Of a stretch of DNA of 64,000 nt, positions 24,117 through 32,891 are shown piece after piece. The position numbers were made by a program, and so were the translations under genes. This DNA is from Lachnospiraceae bacterium. GTDB lineage: Bacteria; Bacillota; Clostridia; Lachnospirales; Lachnospiraceae. Numbering within the stretch: the stretch's first letter is position 1; every line of letters begins with the position of its first letter. The stretch lies in assembly GCA_014804675.1 (NCBI GenBank), contig JAAUZH010000037.1:1-64000 (forward strand), read 5' to 3'. The notes beneath the pieces were generated by a model. The model did no database searches. It had not been told where the DNA came from and was given only the letters and a program-made list of their open reading frames with translations.

Positions 24117-25205
24117 ATGGGTGTGGAAACAAAATGGATTAAGATGTTGGAAGATAAACCGGATATGGTGGCTGTAAAAGAAGCGGGACATATTATAAAG
24201 AAAGGCGGTCTGGTGGCATTTCCCACGGAAACCGTATATGGGCTTGGCGGAGACGGACTGAATCAGGAAGCTTCTCAAAAAATATATGCGGCAAAAGGAA
24301 GACCTTCTGACAATCCTCTGATTATCCATATTGCAGACAGGGGGGATTTAAAAAGGCTGGTAAAGGAAATGCCGGCAAAGGCGGAACAGTTAGCTGATGC
24401 TTTCTGGCCGGGACCCCTGACTATGATTTTTCAGAAAAGCGATGAAGTGCCATGGGAAACAACCGGCGGGTTGTCCACGGTAGCAGTCAGGTTCCCCAAT
24501 CATCCGGTGGCTCTTGCCTTTATAAAAGAAAGCGGCGGATTTGTAGCAGCTCCAAGCGCTAATACATCAGGAAGACCAAGCCCCACTTTGGGAAGCCATG
24601 TATATGAGGATTTACAGGGAAAGATTGAAATGCTCCTTGATAGCGGAGAAGTGGGAATTGGAATAGAGTCTACGATTATAGACATGACGGTGGAGCCTCC
24701 CATGATTTTACGACCGGGATTTATTACAGAGGAAATGCTTTCCGAAGTAATTGGCAGCATAGCAGTGGATAAGACTACGCAAAAGCAGATGGCAGGCATG
24801 GCGCCGAAGGCTCCAGGTATGAAATACAGGCATTATGCGCCAAAAGGAGAGCTTACGATTGTATCGGGAAGCGGACAGGAAGTAAAAGATAGGATCAATA
24901 TGTTGTTGAAAGCGGCAAAGGAAAAAGGGCTTCGGACCGGTGTAATCGGAACAGAAGAAAATATGGAATTTTATCATGCAGACATTAAAATGAATGCGGG
25001 AAAAAAAGCGGACGAGCTTACGGCTGCCAGAAGGCTTTATGGAATATTAAGGGAGTTTGATGAAAAACAGGTAGATGTGATTTATTCAGAAGCATTTCCG
25101 GGAACGGGTGTAGGACAGGCTGTGATGAATCGTCTGCTAAAGGCAGCAGGGCATAAAGTGATTCAGGCAGGACAGAGAGGAGAAAAAGATGATAGCAATC
25201 GGTAG
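24117..25205 (+). CDS. Threonylcarbamoyl-AMP synthase (Sua5/TsaC)
   Basis: 362 aa, the longer Sua5 form. Makes threonylcarbamoyl-AMP for the t6A modification of ANN-decoding tRNAs. The YrdC domain (residues about 15-215) shows GGLVAFPTETVYGLGGDG, AKGRPSDNPLI and SANTSGRPSPT; after a linker with APGMKYRHYAP comes the Sua5 C-terminal domain. AAGGAGCCG precedes the ATG. rpiB overlaps its end by 17 bases. Confidence 0.95.
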   Translation: MGVETKWIKMLEDKPDMVAVKEAGHIIKKGGLVAFPTETVYGLGGDGLNQEASQKIYAAKGRPSDNPLIIHIADRGDLKRLVKEMPAKAEQLADAFWPGPLTMIFQKSDEVPWETTGGLSTVAVRFPNHPVALAFIKESGGFVAAPSANTSGRPSPTLGSHVYEDLQGKIEMLLDSGEVGIGIESTIIDMTVEPPMILRPGFITEEMLSEVIGSIAVDKTTQKQMAGMAPKAPGMKYRHYAPKGELTIVSGSGQEVKDRINMLLKAAKEKGLRTGVIGTEENMEFYHADIKMNAGKKADELTAARRLYGILREFDEKQVDVIYSEAFPGTGVGQAVMNRLLKAAGHKVIQAGQRGEKDDSNR

Positions 25206-25620
25206 TGATCATGGCGGATTTGATTTAAAGGAAAAGGTAATAGCACACTTAAAAGAGCAAGGTGTGGAGTGCAGGGATATGGGGTGTTATGATAAAAGCT
25301 CCTGTGATTATCCCATATATGGAAGAGCAGTGGCAAAAGCAGTGGCAGCAGGAGAAGCGGAAAAAGGAATTGTTATATGTACTACAGGAATAGGCATTTC
25401 AATAGCTGCCAATAAGGTTAAAGGCATACGTGCCGCACTTTGCAGCGATACTCTATCTGCAAGGCTTACCAGAGAGCATAATAATGCCAATGTACTTGCC
25501 CTTGGTGCAGGTATTCTTGGAATGAATCTTGCTTTGGAAATCGTAGATACATTTTTAAAAACGGATTTTTCCCAAGGGGAAAGACATGTGAAAAGAGTGG
25601 ATATGATAGAAGAAAAGTAA
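25189..25620 (+). CDS. rpiB: Ribose-5-phosphate isomerase B
   Basis: 143 aa. Interconverts ribose-5-phosphate and ribulose-5-phosphate. GSDHGGFDLKEKV at the start, the catalytic cysteine in IVICTTGIGISIAANK and the phosphate-binding HNNANVLALGAG are all RpiB features. It overlaps the Sua5 gene by 17 bases (translational coupling) and is followed by the dCMP deaminase gene after 13 bases. Confidence 0.95.
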   Translation: MIAIGSDHGGFDLKEKVIAHLKEQGVECRDMGCYDKSSCDYPIYGRAVAKAVAAGEAEKGIVICTTGIGISIAANKVKGIRAALCSDTLSARLTREHNNANVLALGAGILGMNLALEIVDTFLKTDFSQGERHVKRVDMIEEK

Positions 25621-25633
25621 TGAGGGCTGGACA

Positions 25634-26119
25634 ATGAGCGATAAGCGTGAGGACTATATTTCATGGGATGAATACTTTATGGGGGTTTCTGTTTTATCAG
25701 GCATGCGTTCCAAGGACCCTAATACTCAGGTTGGAGCCTGTATCGTAGGGGCAGATAACCGGATTTTATCCATGGGCTATAATGGGTTTCCAAACGGATG
25801 CTCTGATGAGCTGTTTCCCTGGGCAAGAGAAGGGGACCCGTTGAATACCAAGTATTCCTTTGTGACTCATAGTGAGTTGAATGCAATATTAAATTATAAA
25901 GGGGGAAGCCTGGAGGGCAGCAAGCTGTATGTGTCTTTGTTTCCCTGTAATGAATGTGCCAAGGCGATTATTCAGGCAGGCATTAAAACGGTAGTGTATG
26001 CTTGTGACAAATATAAGGAATCGGATTCCGTCATTGCATCAAAGAGAATGTTTGATGCGGCAGGCGTGGCTTATTATCAATATGAGCATACAGGCAAAAA
26101 GATTACATTGGAGTTGTAA
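25634..26119 (+). CDS. dCMP deaminase (ComEB family)
   Basis: 161 aa. Zinc enzyme that deaminates dCMP to dUMP for dTTP synthesis. The zinc and catalytic motifs are HSELNAI (His and Glu) and PCNECAK (two Cys). The N-terminus YISWDEYFMGVSVLSGMRSKDPNTQVGA is typical. Fourth gene in a compact run with tsaC and rpiB. In Bacillus the homologue is ComEB, although it is not needed for DNA uptake. Confidence 0.92.
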   Translation: MSDKREDYISWDEYFMGVSVLSGMRSKDPNTQVGACIVGADNRILSMGYNGFPNGCSDELFPWAREGDPLNTKYSFVTHSELNAILNYKGGSLEGSKLYVSLFPCNECAKAIIQAGIKTVVYACDKYKESDSVIASKRMFDAAGVAYYQYEHTGKKITLEL

Positions 26120-26144
26120 AGAAGGCTCGTAAGAAGGTGAATAA

Positions 26145-27299
26145 GTGAAAAAGAGAAGGAATTTGAAAGTTTTTCTGCTGATGCTGTGTGTATTGTTTGG
26201 AAGCTTGCAGGGACATGAAGTAAGTGCCACTTCCACAAGCGATAAGCTTCGTCAGGTCCAGCAGGAAAAGAAGGAAACGGAACAGAAAAAAAATAATACG
26301 GAGGATAATCTAGCGGATTTAAAAGAAGAAAAAACAGGGCTCCAATCGTATTTAAATAATTTAAATGCGGATCTGGCAAATGCAACAGATGAGCTGGCAA
26401 GAATTGAACAGCTGATTGCAGAAAAAAATACGGCAATCGAAGAAACGCAGAAGTCATTGGAAGAAGCCAAAAAGAAAGAAGCGGAAGAAACGAAGAATAT
26501 GGGTCTGCGTATGCAATTTATATATGAAAGAGGCAGCACTGCTTATTTGGACATGCTTTTTTCTGCTGACAGCTTTAGTGAATTTCTGACGATGTATAAA
26601 TATGTGGAAAAAGTAACCGCTTATGACAGGGAGAGCCTGAAGGAATACAAAGAACTTAAAGAAAAAATCGTTAAGGAAGAAGAAGAATTAAAGGATGACC
26701 AGGCAAGCCTGGAAGCGCTGCTGGAACAGGCAAAGGAAAAAAAGGAAAATGTGGAAGCTCTTGTAAAAGAGACCCATAGTAATGTGCAGGAATACATGTC
26801 TCAGATTTCAGAAGAAGAAAAGAGACTGCTGGAATATGAGAAAACTCTTTTAGAGCAGGAGAATGATGAAGCTACCCTGCAGAAGAAGCTGGAGGAGGAA
26901 AAAGCTCTGTCTGCTTTAGTAGCACAGACAACCATGCGTGATTTATCCAGCATATCTTTTGGAACAGGCGATCTTGATATGATGGCAGCCATTATTGAAT
27001 GCGAGGCAGGAGGGGAATCCTATACAGGAAAGGTTGCGGTAGGAGCAGTTGTCATGAATCGTGTAAAAAGTCCTCTGTTTCCAGATACTGTAGCCGGTGT
27101 AATCTATCAGAACAAGCAGTTTTCGCCGGTAGGAAGCGGACGTTTTGCAGTTGTTTTGGCAAGAGGCGCAAATCAGACATGTTATCAGGCGGCGCAGGAG
27201 GCTATGGCGGGAGCCAGCCCGGTAGGAAACTGTGTATTCTTCCGGACACCGATTCCAGGTCTGACCGGAATTCAGATTGGTGGTCATATTTTCTATTGA
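26145..27299 (+). CDS. Secreted coiled-coil protein with SleB-type cell-wall hydrolase domain
   Basis: 384 aa from GTG 26145 with AGAAGGTGAATAA before it. A signal peptide (VFLLMLCVLFGSLQGHEVSA) is followed by a long PcsB-like coiled coil (about residues 30-255, rich in Lys, Glu, Gln), the kind activated by FtsEX in division hydrolases. The C-terminal 110 residues are a Hydrolase_2/SleB domain (IIECEAGGESYTGKVAVGAVVMNRV) with the probable catalytic Glu. The combination of a PcsB-like helix bundle with a SleB transglycosylase fold is notable. It ends with a strong terminator. Confidence 0.88.
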   Translation: MKKRRNLKVFLLMLCVLFGSLQGHEVSATSTSDKLRQVQQEKKETEQKKNNTEDNLADLKEEKTGLQSYLNNLNADLANATDELARIEQLIAEKNTAIEETQKSLEEAKKKEAEETKNMGLRMQFIYERGSTAYLDMLFSADSFSEFLTMYKYVEKVTAYDRESLKEYKELKEKIVKEEEELKDDQASLEALLEQAKEKKENVEALVKETHSNVQEYMSQISEEEKRLLEYEKTLLEQENDEATLQKKLEEEKALSALVAQTTMRDLSSISFGTGDLDMMAAIIECEAGGESYTGKVAVGAVVMNRVKSPLFPDTVAGVIYQNKQFSPVGSGRFAVVLARGANQTCYQAAQEAMAGASPVGNCVFFRTPIPGLTGIQIGGHIFY

Positions 27300-27323
27300 T
27301 GGATGAGGAAAAGAAGAAAAACG

Positions 27324-27383
27324 TGCCCTGACAGTCAAGTACAGAAGAAAAGCTGTGCTTTGTCTGTCGGGGCATTTATTTTT
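27324..27383 (+). terminator. Long terminator after the SleB-type gene
   Basis: TGCCCTGACAG (27324-27334) pairs with CTGTCGGGGCA (27364-27374, one wobble), and the inner arms AAGTACAG and CTGTGCTT continue the helix. The T-rich tail runs to 27383. It ends 5 bases before the target duplication of the palindromic element. Confidence 0.85.
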
Positions 27384-27387
27384 AGTA

Positions 27388-27635
27388 GATAAGATGTAAC
27401 AGTTCAGCCCGACTGGAAGGGGCGTGCATTTGGAAGGCATAAAGCCAGCTGGATATGTAGTAGTTTGTCAGGCACGCTTTCGCTCTGCAAAAACGCAACA
27501 GTACTAACGCACCAAAATACGGTGCGTAAGTGCTGGCGATTTTGCCAAGGCCTGACAAACTACTACATGTCCAGCTGGCTTTATGCCTTCCAAATGCACG
27601 CCCCTTCCAGTCGGGCTGAACTGTTACGATAAGAT
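27388..27635. mobile_element. 232-bp palindromic element with 8-bp target duplication (MITE-like)
   Basis: Two 78-base arms, 27396-27473 and 27550-27627, are reverse complements with a single difference (27454, a G-T pair as RNA). The arms start GTAACAGTTCAGCCCG and the element is flanked on both sides by GATAAGAT (27388-27395 and 27628-27635), as left by a transposition event. The 76-base centre carries the motif ACGCTTTCGCTCTGC and can fold further (CTGCAAAA with TTTTGCC, and ACGCACC with GGTGCGT near 27504-27526). It has no gene, so it would depend on a transposase elsewhere. It sits 12 bases before the uvrB LexA box. Confidence 0.85.
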
Positions 27636-27646
27636 ATCTAAAAGCA

Positions 27647-27658
27647 GAACAAATGTTT
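27647..27658 (+). promoter_or_regulatory. LexA (SOS) operator of uvrB
   Basis: GAACAAATGTTT matches the Gram-positive LexA/DinR box GAAC-N4-GTTC at all but the last base. It overlaps the -35 box of uvrB (27657-27662), the position expected for repression released by DNA damage. Confidence 0.75.
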
Positions 27659-27685
27659 GCAAATGCTATAGAGATATGCTATAAT
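27657..27685 (+). promoter_or_regulatory. Promoter of uvrB
   Basis: TTGCAA (27657-27662), 17 bases, TATAAT (27680-27685). Start near 27692, leaving a leader of about 45 bases. Confidence 0.75.
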
Positions 27686-27738
27686 GCAATTCGGAAGGCT
27701 TGTGTTATGAAATTTGAAGAATGACATGGAGAAATATT

Positions 27739-29724
27739 ATGGATAAATTTATATTACATTCAGAATATGCCCCGACAGGGGACCAGCCTCAGGCAATTAA
27801 GGAATTGGTAGAAGGTTTTCAGCAGGGCAACCAGTTTGAGACCCTTTTAGGAGTTACCGGCTCGGGAAAGACTTTTACTATGGCAAATATTATTGCTGCA
27901 CTGAATAAACCCACTCTGATTATTGCCCATAATAAAACATTGGCAGGGCAGCTTTATGGAGAATTTAAAGAATTCTTCCCGGAAAATGCAGTGGAGTATT
28001 TCGTGTCCTACTATGATTACTACCAACCGGAAGCCTATGTGCCTTCTACAGATACTTACATTGAAAAGGATTCTTCCATTAACGATGAAATTGATAAATT
28101 AAGACTGTCTGCCACCGCATCCCTGACAGAACGGAAGGATGTGATTGTGGTAGCAAGCGTTTCCTGCATTTATGGACTGGGAAGCCCGGACGATTATCAG
28201 GAAATGCTTGTTTCCCTCAGGCCGGGCATGAATAAGGACAGAGATGAAGTCATCAGGGAATTGATACAAATACAATATGACAGGAATGATATGGACATCA
28301 GCCGTGGCAATTTTCGGGTTCGGGGAGATGTGTTGGAAATTTATCCGGCAGAAGGAGGCGATTTTCTTATCCGGATAGAATTCTTTGGAGATGAGATTGA
28401 CAGGATTGCAGAGGTGGACCCCTTGCTTGGAACAGTTCATGCTACCTTGGAGCACATTACGATTTTTCCGGCTTCTCACTATGTAGTGCCCATGGAGAAG
28501 ATTCTGGAGGCATGTAATAATATTGAAGAGGAATTAACAGAACGCATTCGTTATTTCAAAGGCGAGGATAAGCTGTTAGAGGCTCAGCGGATTTCTGAGA
28601 GGACGAATTTTGATATAGAAATGCTGAAGGAAACCGGTTTTTGCTCCGGTATAGAAAATTATTCCAGGCATTTGAGTTTTATGGAACCGGGTGCCACACC
28701 CCATACGCTGATGGAGTTCTTTAAGGATGACTATTTGATTATTATTGACGAGTCCCATATGACTGTTCCCCAGATCAGGGGGATGTTTGCAGGAGACCGT
28801 TCCCGTAAAAATACTCTGGTGGATTATGGCTTTCGCCTGCCCTCGGCGCTGGATAACAGACCGCTGAATTTTCAGGAGTTTGAAAGTAAAATCGATCAGC
28901 TTTTGTTTGTATCCGCTACCCCTTCTGATTACGAGAAGGAGCATGAGCTGTTAAGGGCTGAGCAGATTATTCGTCCCACCGGACTGTTAGACCCGGAAGT
29001 GGATGTGCGAAAAGTGGAAGGACAGATTGATGATCTTATATCAGAAGTAAAAAAAGAAACTGAGAAAAAGAATAAGGTTATGATTACTACCCTGACAAAG
29101 CGGATGGCAGAGGATTTGACGGATTATATGAAGGAAGTGGGAATCAGAGTCAAATATCTGCATTCGGATATTGATACGTTGGAACGGGCAGAGATTATCA
29201 GGGATATGCGTCTGGACGTATTTGATGTGCTGGTAGGTATCAACTTATTAAGGGAAGGACTTGATATTCCGGAAATTTCGTTAGTGGCTATTCTGGATGC
29301 GGATAAGGAAGGGTTTTTGCGTTCCGAAACCTCCCTGATTCAGACCATTGGCCGTGCGGCAAGAAATGCAGAGGGGCGGGTAATCATGTATGCGGATAAA
29401 ATGACGGATTCCATGAATGCAGCCATTACCGAGACCAACAGGCGCCGGAAGATTCAGCGGGAATATAATGAGGCCCATGGCATTACTCCACAGACTATTA
29501 AAAAAGCGGTACGGGATTTGATCAGTATTTCGAAAGTAGTAAATAAAGAAGAAATTGAATTTGTAAAAGATCCGGAATCCATGGACAGAGAAGAATTGGA
29601 GAAATTCATCGGACAACTTCAAAAGCAAATGAAAAAGGCTGCAACAGAGCTGAATTTCGAGCTTGCGGCAAAACTTCGGGATCAGATGGTTGAGCTGAAG
29701 AAACAGTTGGAAGATTTGGAGTAA
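27739..29724 (+). CDS. uvrB: Excinuclease ABC subunit B
   Basis: 661 aa from ATG 27739, which has GGAGA 6 bases before it; the ATG at 27721 has none. UvrB verifies DNA damage after UvrA loading and recruits UvrC. It has Walker A GVTGSGKT, the damage-probing beta-hairpin [21 protein letters not shown], helicase motifs DESH and RAARN, and a C-terminal UVR domain that contacts UvrC ([17 protein letters not shown]). A LexA box controls it. The MBOAT gene starts 4 bases after its stop, so that gene is probably part of the same transcript. Confidence 0.97.
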   Translation: MDKFILHSEYAPTGDQPQAIKELVEGFQQGNQFETLLGVTGSGKTFTMANIIAALNKPTLIIAHNKTLAGQLYGEFKEFFPENAVEYFVSYYDYYQPEAYVPSTDTYIEKDSSINDEIDKLRLSATASLTERKDVIVVASVSCIYGLGSPDDYQEMLVSLRPGMNKDRDEVIRELIQIQYDRNDMDISRGNFRVRGDVLEIYPAEGGDFLIRIEFFGDEIDRIAEVDPLLGTVHATLEHITIFPASHYVVPMEKILEACNNIEEELTERIRYFKGEDKLLEAQRISERTNFDIEMLKETGFCSGIENYSRHLSFMEPGATPHTLMEFFKDDYLIIIDESHMTVPQIRGMFAGDRSRKNTLVDYGFRLPSALDNRPLNFQEFESKIDQLLFVSATPSDYEKEHELLRAEQIIRPTGLLDPEVDVRKVEGQIDDLISEVKKETEKKNKVMITTLTKRMAEDLTDYMKEVGIRVKYLHSDIDTLERAEIIRDMRLDVFDVLVGINLLREGLDIPEISLVAILDADKEGFLRSETSLIQTIGRAARNAEGRVIMYADKMTDSMNAAITETNRRRKIQREYNEAHGITPQTIKKAVRDLISISKVVNKEEIEFVKDPESMDREELEKFIGQLQKQMKKAATELNFELAAKLRDQMVELKKQLEDLE

Positions 29725-29728
29725 GAAA

Positions 29729-31297
29729 ATGGTATTTAGTACGATTTTGTTTTTGTGTGTTTTTCTGCCTATTGTAATCATAGGCTATTATATTGTGCCG
29801 GCAAAAGCCAAAAATATCTTTCTTTTATTAGCAAGCCTGTTTTTTTATGCCTGGGGGGAACCGGGATTTATCTGGATCATGCTGTTTTCTGTTGTGTGTA
29901 ACTATGGATTTGGAATGCTTATCTGGCAGTTATCCAAAAAGCAGGAGGCAAATGCGGAAAAAGGGCCGTATTTGCAAGCATGGAAAAAGAAAGCGGCAGT
30001 GCTGGCTGTGATTTTAAATTTAGGCATTTTATTTCTGTTCAAATATTTTACTTTTTGTATGGAAACAATACGGGAGGCTGTAAACGGAGAATTTTCGGTG
30101 GTTCAGATCGCGCTTCCAATCGGGATTTCTTTTTATACCTTTCAAGGGCTGTCTTATGTAATTGATGTTTACCGGATGGAGGGAAAAAAGGATGAGAAAG
30201 GGGAAGTATGCCATATTGTACAAAAAAATCCCCTTCATCTTGCTCTGTATATTTCTATGTTTCCCCAGCTGATAGCGGGACCTATCGTGCGATATACAGA
30301 TATTGCCGCTTCTTTAACAGAGCGAAAGACTACAAGCGCCATGTTTGCGGCAGGAGCAGAGCGGTTCATCATAGGGCTTGCCAAAAAAGCGATTCTGGCC
30401 AATATGGTAGGAAGAATGGCTGCGGATATATTTTTGGCGGATAGCTCTAACATGGGTATGAAGGTTGCGTGGCTTGGGGCAATTGCTTATACATTGCAGA
30501 TATACTTTGACTTTTCCGGTTATTCTGATATGGCTATCGGTCTTGGAAACATTTTTGGATTTACTTTTATGGAAAACTTCCGCCATCCTTACATTTCCAC
30601 TTCTATTAGAGAATTTTGGAGAAGATGGCATATCTCCTTGTCTTCCTGGTTTCGGGATTATCTGTATATTCCCATGGGAGGAAGCAGGAAAGGAAATGTT
30701 TATGTGCATTTGCTGATTGTTTTTGTGGCAACAGGCATTTGGCATGGAGCTGGCTTTGGGTTCCTTGTATGGGGATTATGGCATGGGATATTTATTATTT
30801 TGGAACGGTATCTGGGAAGCAGAATGGCTGGAAAAGCAACAGGAATGCAGAAGGATTCTTTGGACAAAAAGAATATGGAGGAAGCAATTGGGCCGTCAAA
30901 GGGATTTTTCAAAAGAGTGCACAAAGGCAGCATATGGCTTATTAAGTGGCTGTATACAATGTTGGTGGTAATAACGGGCTGGGTAATGTTCAATCTGGTA
31001 TCCTTAAAAGACGGGCTCTCTTATTTGGCAATAATGTTTGGAATTCACAAAGCGGATTTTATTGCTTATGACCTTAGATACTATCTGTCCAACCAGAATA
31101 TTTGTTATTTTGTCATTGCTGTTTTAGGATGCCTTCCTTTCGGGGCAATCGTCAGACATATACCGGTGCTGGTGCAGCACAAGGATTCTCTTTTTTGGCT
31201 GGCGGGAAAAAGAATATGCCTGTTGGCATTGTTGATGCTTTCTTTTGTATTTATCATCAACAGCTCCTACAATCCCTTTATTTATTTCCGTTTTTAA
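29729..31297 (+). CDS. Membrane-bound O-acyltransferase (AlgI/MBOAT family)
   Basis: 522 aa, about 10-12 membrane helices. Passes acetyl groups across the membrane for O-acetylation of a surface polysaccharide. The family signature is present: YFDFSGYSDMAIGLG, FREFWRRWHISLSSWFRDYLYIPMGG and the catalytic His of GIWHGAG. Its ribosome site lies inside the end of uvrB. The next gene encodes an AlgJ/AlgX-like partner. Insertion of this pair between uvrB and uvrA is unusual. Confidence 0.92.
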   Translation: MVFSTILFLCVFLPIVIIGYYIVPAKAKNIFLLLASLFFYAWGEPGFIWIMLFSVVCNYGFGMLIWQLSKKQEANAEKGPYLQAWKKKAAVLAVILNLGILFLFKYFTFCMETIREAVNGEFSVVQIALPIGISFYTFQGLSYVIDVYRMEGKKDEKGEVCHIVQKNPLHLALYISMFPQLIAGPIVRYTDIAASLTERKTTSAMFAAGAERFIIGLAKKAILANMVGRMAADIFLADSSNMGMKVAWLGAIAYTLQIYFDFSGYSDMAIGLGNIFGFTFMENFRHPYISTSIREFWRRWHISLSSWFRDYLYIPMGGSRKGNVYVHLLIVFVATGIWHGAGFGFLVWGLWHGIFIILERYLGSRMAGKATGMQKDSLDKKNMEEAIGPSKGFFKRVHKGSIWLIKWLYTMLVVITGWVMFNLVSLKDGLSYLAIMFGIHKADFIAYDLRYYLSNQNICYFVIAVLGCLPFGAIVRHIPVLVQHKDSLFWLAGKRICLLALLMLSFVFIINSSYNPFIYFRF

Positions 31298-31346
31298 AGC
31301 ATCCCTTAATTCAGAATAGAAAGTTAATATTCATGGAGGAAGATAC

Positions 31347-32870
31347 ATGAAGCAAAAAGGAAGAAAAGCAGCAGATATTATATTTTCACTTGCATTTATG
31401 GCAATGATTACCATTCCGCTGCTTTGCATGAATACAGAAGAAAATGTGGAGTCCTCAATGGAAAACCGGGTCTTGACCAGCTGGCCGGGCTGGGGTTTTG
31501 ACAAAATATATAATGAATGGTATCTTCATTATGCGGAAGACAGGATAGGTTTTCGGGAGAAAGCAATCGTCTTTTTTACAAAGACTGTGCACAGTCTGTT
31601 CCATGAGTTTGCAGAAGAGCTTCATATGTATGGGAAAGAGGATTATGTATTCCCGGCAGACGAAGGCTACATCAAATCCTACCAGCACTTGAATACGGAT
31701 GAGGAGCTGATAGACAGCCTTGCAATCTATCTTAAAAACACGAAGGAATATTTGGAGGCAAAGAATATTCCCTTTGTATTCATGATATGTCCGGATAAAA
31801 AAAGTATTTATGGAGAATATTTTCCGGATTGTATTCATGTGGATGAAGAACAGGAAGGCACCTTGGAGCTGCTTTCCCAAAAGCTTGACGAAGCACAAGT
31901 GCCTTATGTGATTCCGGTGGAGGAGTTTCGGGAAGCGGCTAAGTCCACCCAGGTATATAATAGAAAATATGACTGTGCCCATTGGAATGACTTTGGCGCC
32001 TTTTGTGGAATCCAGCTTGTGGAAGAAAAATTCAGGGAGCAGGGAAGCAGTGCACCAATCCTTCAGGAAAAGGATTACGTCTTAAGCTTTGAAGAAATGC
32101 AGACTATGGAATTCGTTGATATTCCCATTCATGAACAGGTACCTGTTTATACGCTTGCCAGAAAGCCGGAGTTGAAAACAAACGAAAGCTTAGAGGGTGC
32201 ACTGAAAAGAGTGGAAGGCACCAGCATACAGCATTATAAAAATCCAGATGCCGGATCGGAAGAAACGATCCTTGTTTTTCATGACAGCTTTCTTCAGTCT
32301 AATAAGAAATTTTTTGTGAGTACTTATAAAGAGGTTTATTTAATTTCCAGACAGAATTACGAAGGAGTCCAATACTATGTCAATGTGCTGAAGCCGGATC
32401 TTGTACTGTATGAAAATGCAGAGAGAGCATTTGCCGATGATTTATATGCATACAGCCGCCTTAGGGACATTCAGTATGAAATGCCCTATGATACAGTAAT
32501 TGCAGGGAATATATCAGATAATACTCTGGCAGAAAAAGCGGAAACGGAAGCCTTGCCTCAAATGTCTGTGACCGGAGTGAAAGGCGGCAGGTTCCAAAAT
32601 GATATATTGTATTTTGATAAAGGAAGCGGTGTTTTGGAAATAGAGGGAGAGTTAGAAGGTGCTAATCCCCGGGATTACTTTATATATGTAAAATATGGAG
32701 GAGAATATTATGAAGCAGGATATGGGGGATTTACTGAAGAACAGGAGGTCTTTGCAGCATTTCGAAGCAATAAGCTGAAAAAAGGGACTATGGAATTTGT
32801 AGCCGTCTCCAAGGAGACGGGAGAAGAAGTTTCCCTACTTTCCTTTCCGATAAAGAAGAAAGATTCTTGA
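31347..32870 (+). CDS. AlgJ/AlgX-like (SGNH-type) O-acetylation protein, DHHW family
   Basis: 507 aa. An N-terminal signal anchor ([18 protein letters not shown]) places the protein outside the cell. The middle part resembles SGNH-fold acetyltransferases of the AlgJ/AlgX/DHHW type: [44 protein letters not shown] (His of the catalytic set) and VFHDSF (Asp-Ser). The C-terminal 110 residues may be a separate beta domain. It should transfer acetyl groups supplied by the upstream MBOAT protein. GGAGGAAGATAC precedes the ATG. Confidence 0.82.
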   Translation: MKQKGRKAADIIFSLAFMAMITIPLLCMNTEENVESSMENRVLTSWPGWGFDKIYNEWYLHYAEDRIGFREKAIVFFTKTVHSLFHEFAEELHMYGKEDYVFPADEGYIKSYQHLNTDEELIDSLAIYLKNTKEYLEAKNIPFVFMICPDKKSIYGEYFPDCIHVDEEQEGTLELLSQKLDEAQVPYVIPVEEFREAAKSTQVYNRKYDCAHWNDFGAFCGIQLVEEKFREQGSSAPILQEKDYVLSFEEMQTMEFVDIPIHEQVPVYTLARKPELKTNESLEGALKRVEGTSIQHYKNPDAGSEETILVFHDSFLQSNKKFFVSTYKEVYLISRQNYEGVQYYVNVLKPDLVLYENAERAFADDLYAYSRLRDIQYEMPYDTVIAGNISDNTLAEKAETEALPQMSVTGVKGGRFQNDILYFDKGSGVLEIEGELEGANPRDYFIYVKYGGEYYEAGYGGFTEEQEVFAAFRSNKLKKGTMEFVAVSKETGEEVSLLSFPIKKKDS

Positions 32871-32891
32871 TAAAATAATGAGGATAAAAAG

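Noticed and set aside
27396..27627. Palindrome considered as a transcription terminator
   Set aside because: The arms are far longer than a terminator, there is no T-run, and a proper terminator already ends at 27383. The flanking duplication points to insertion.
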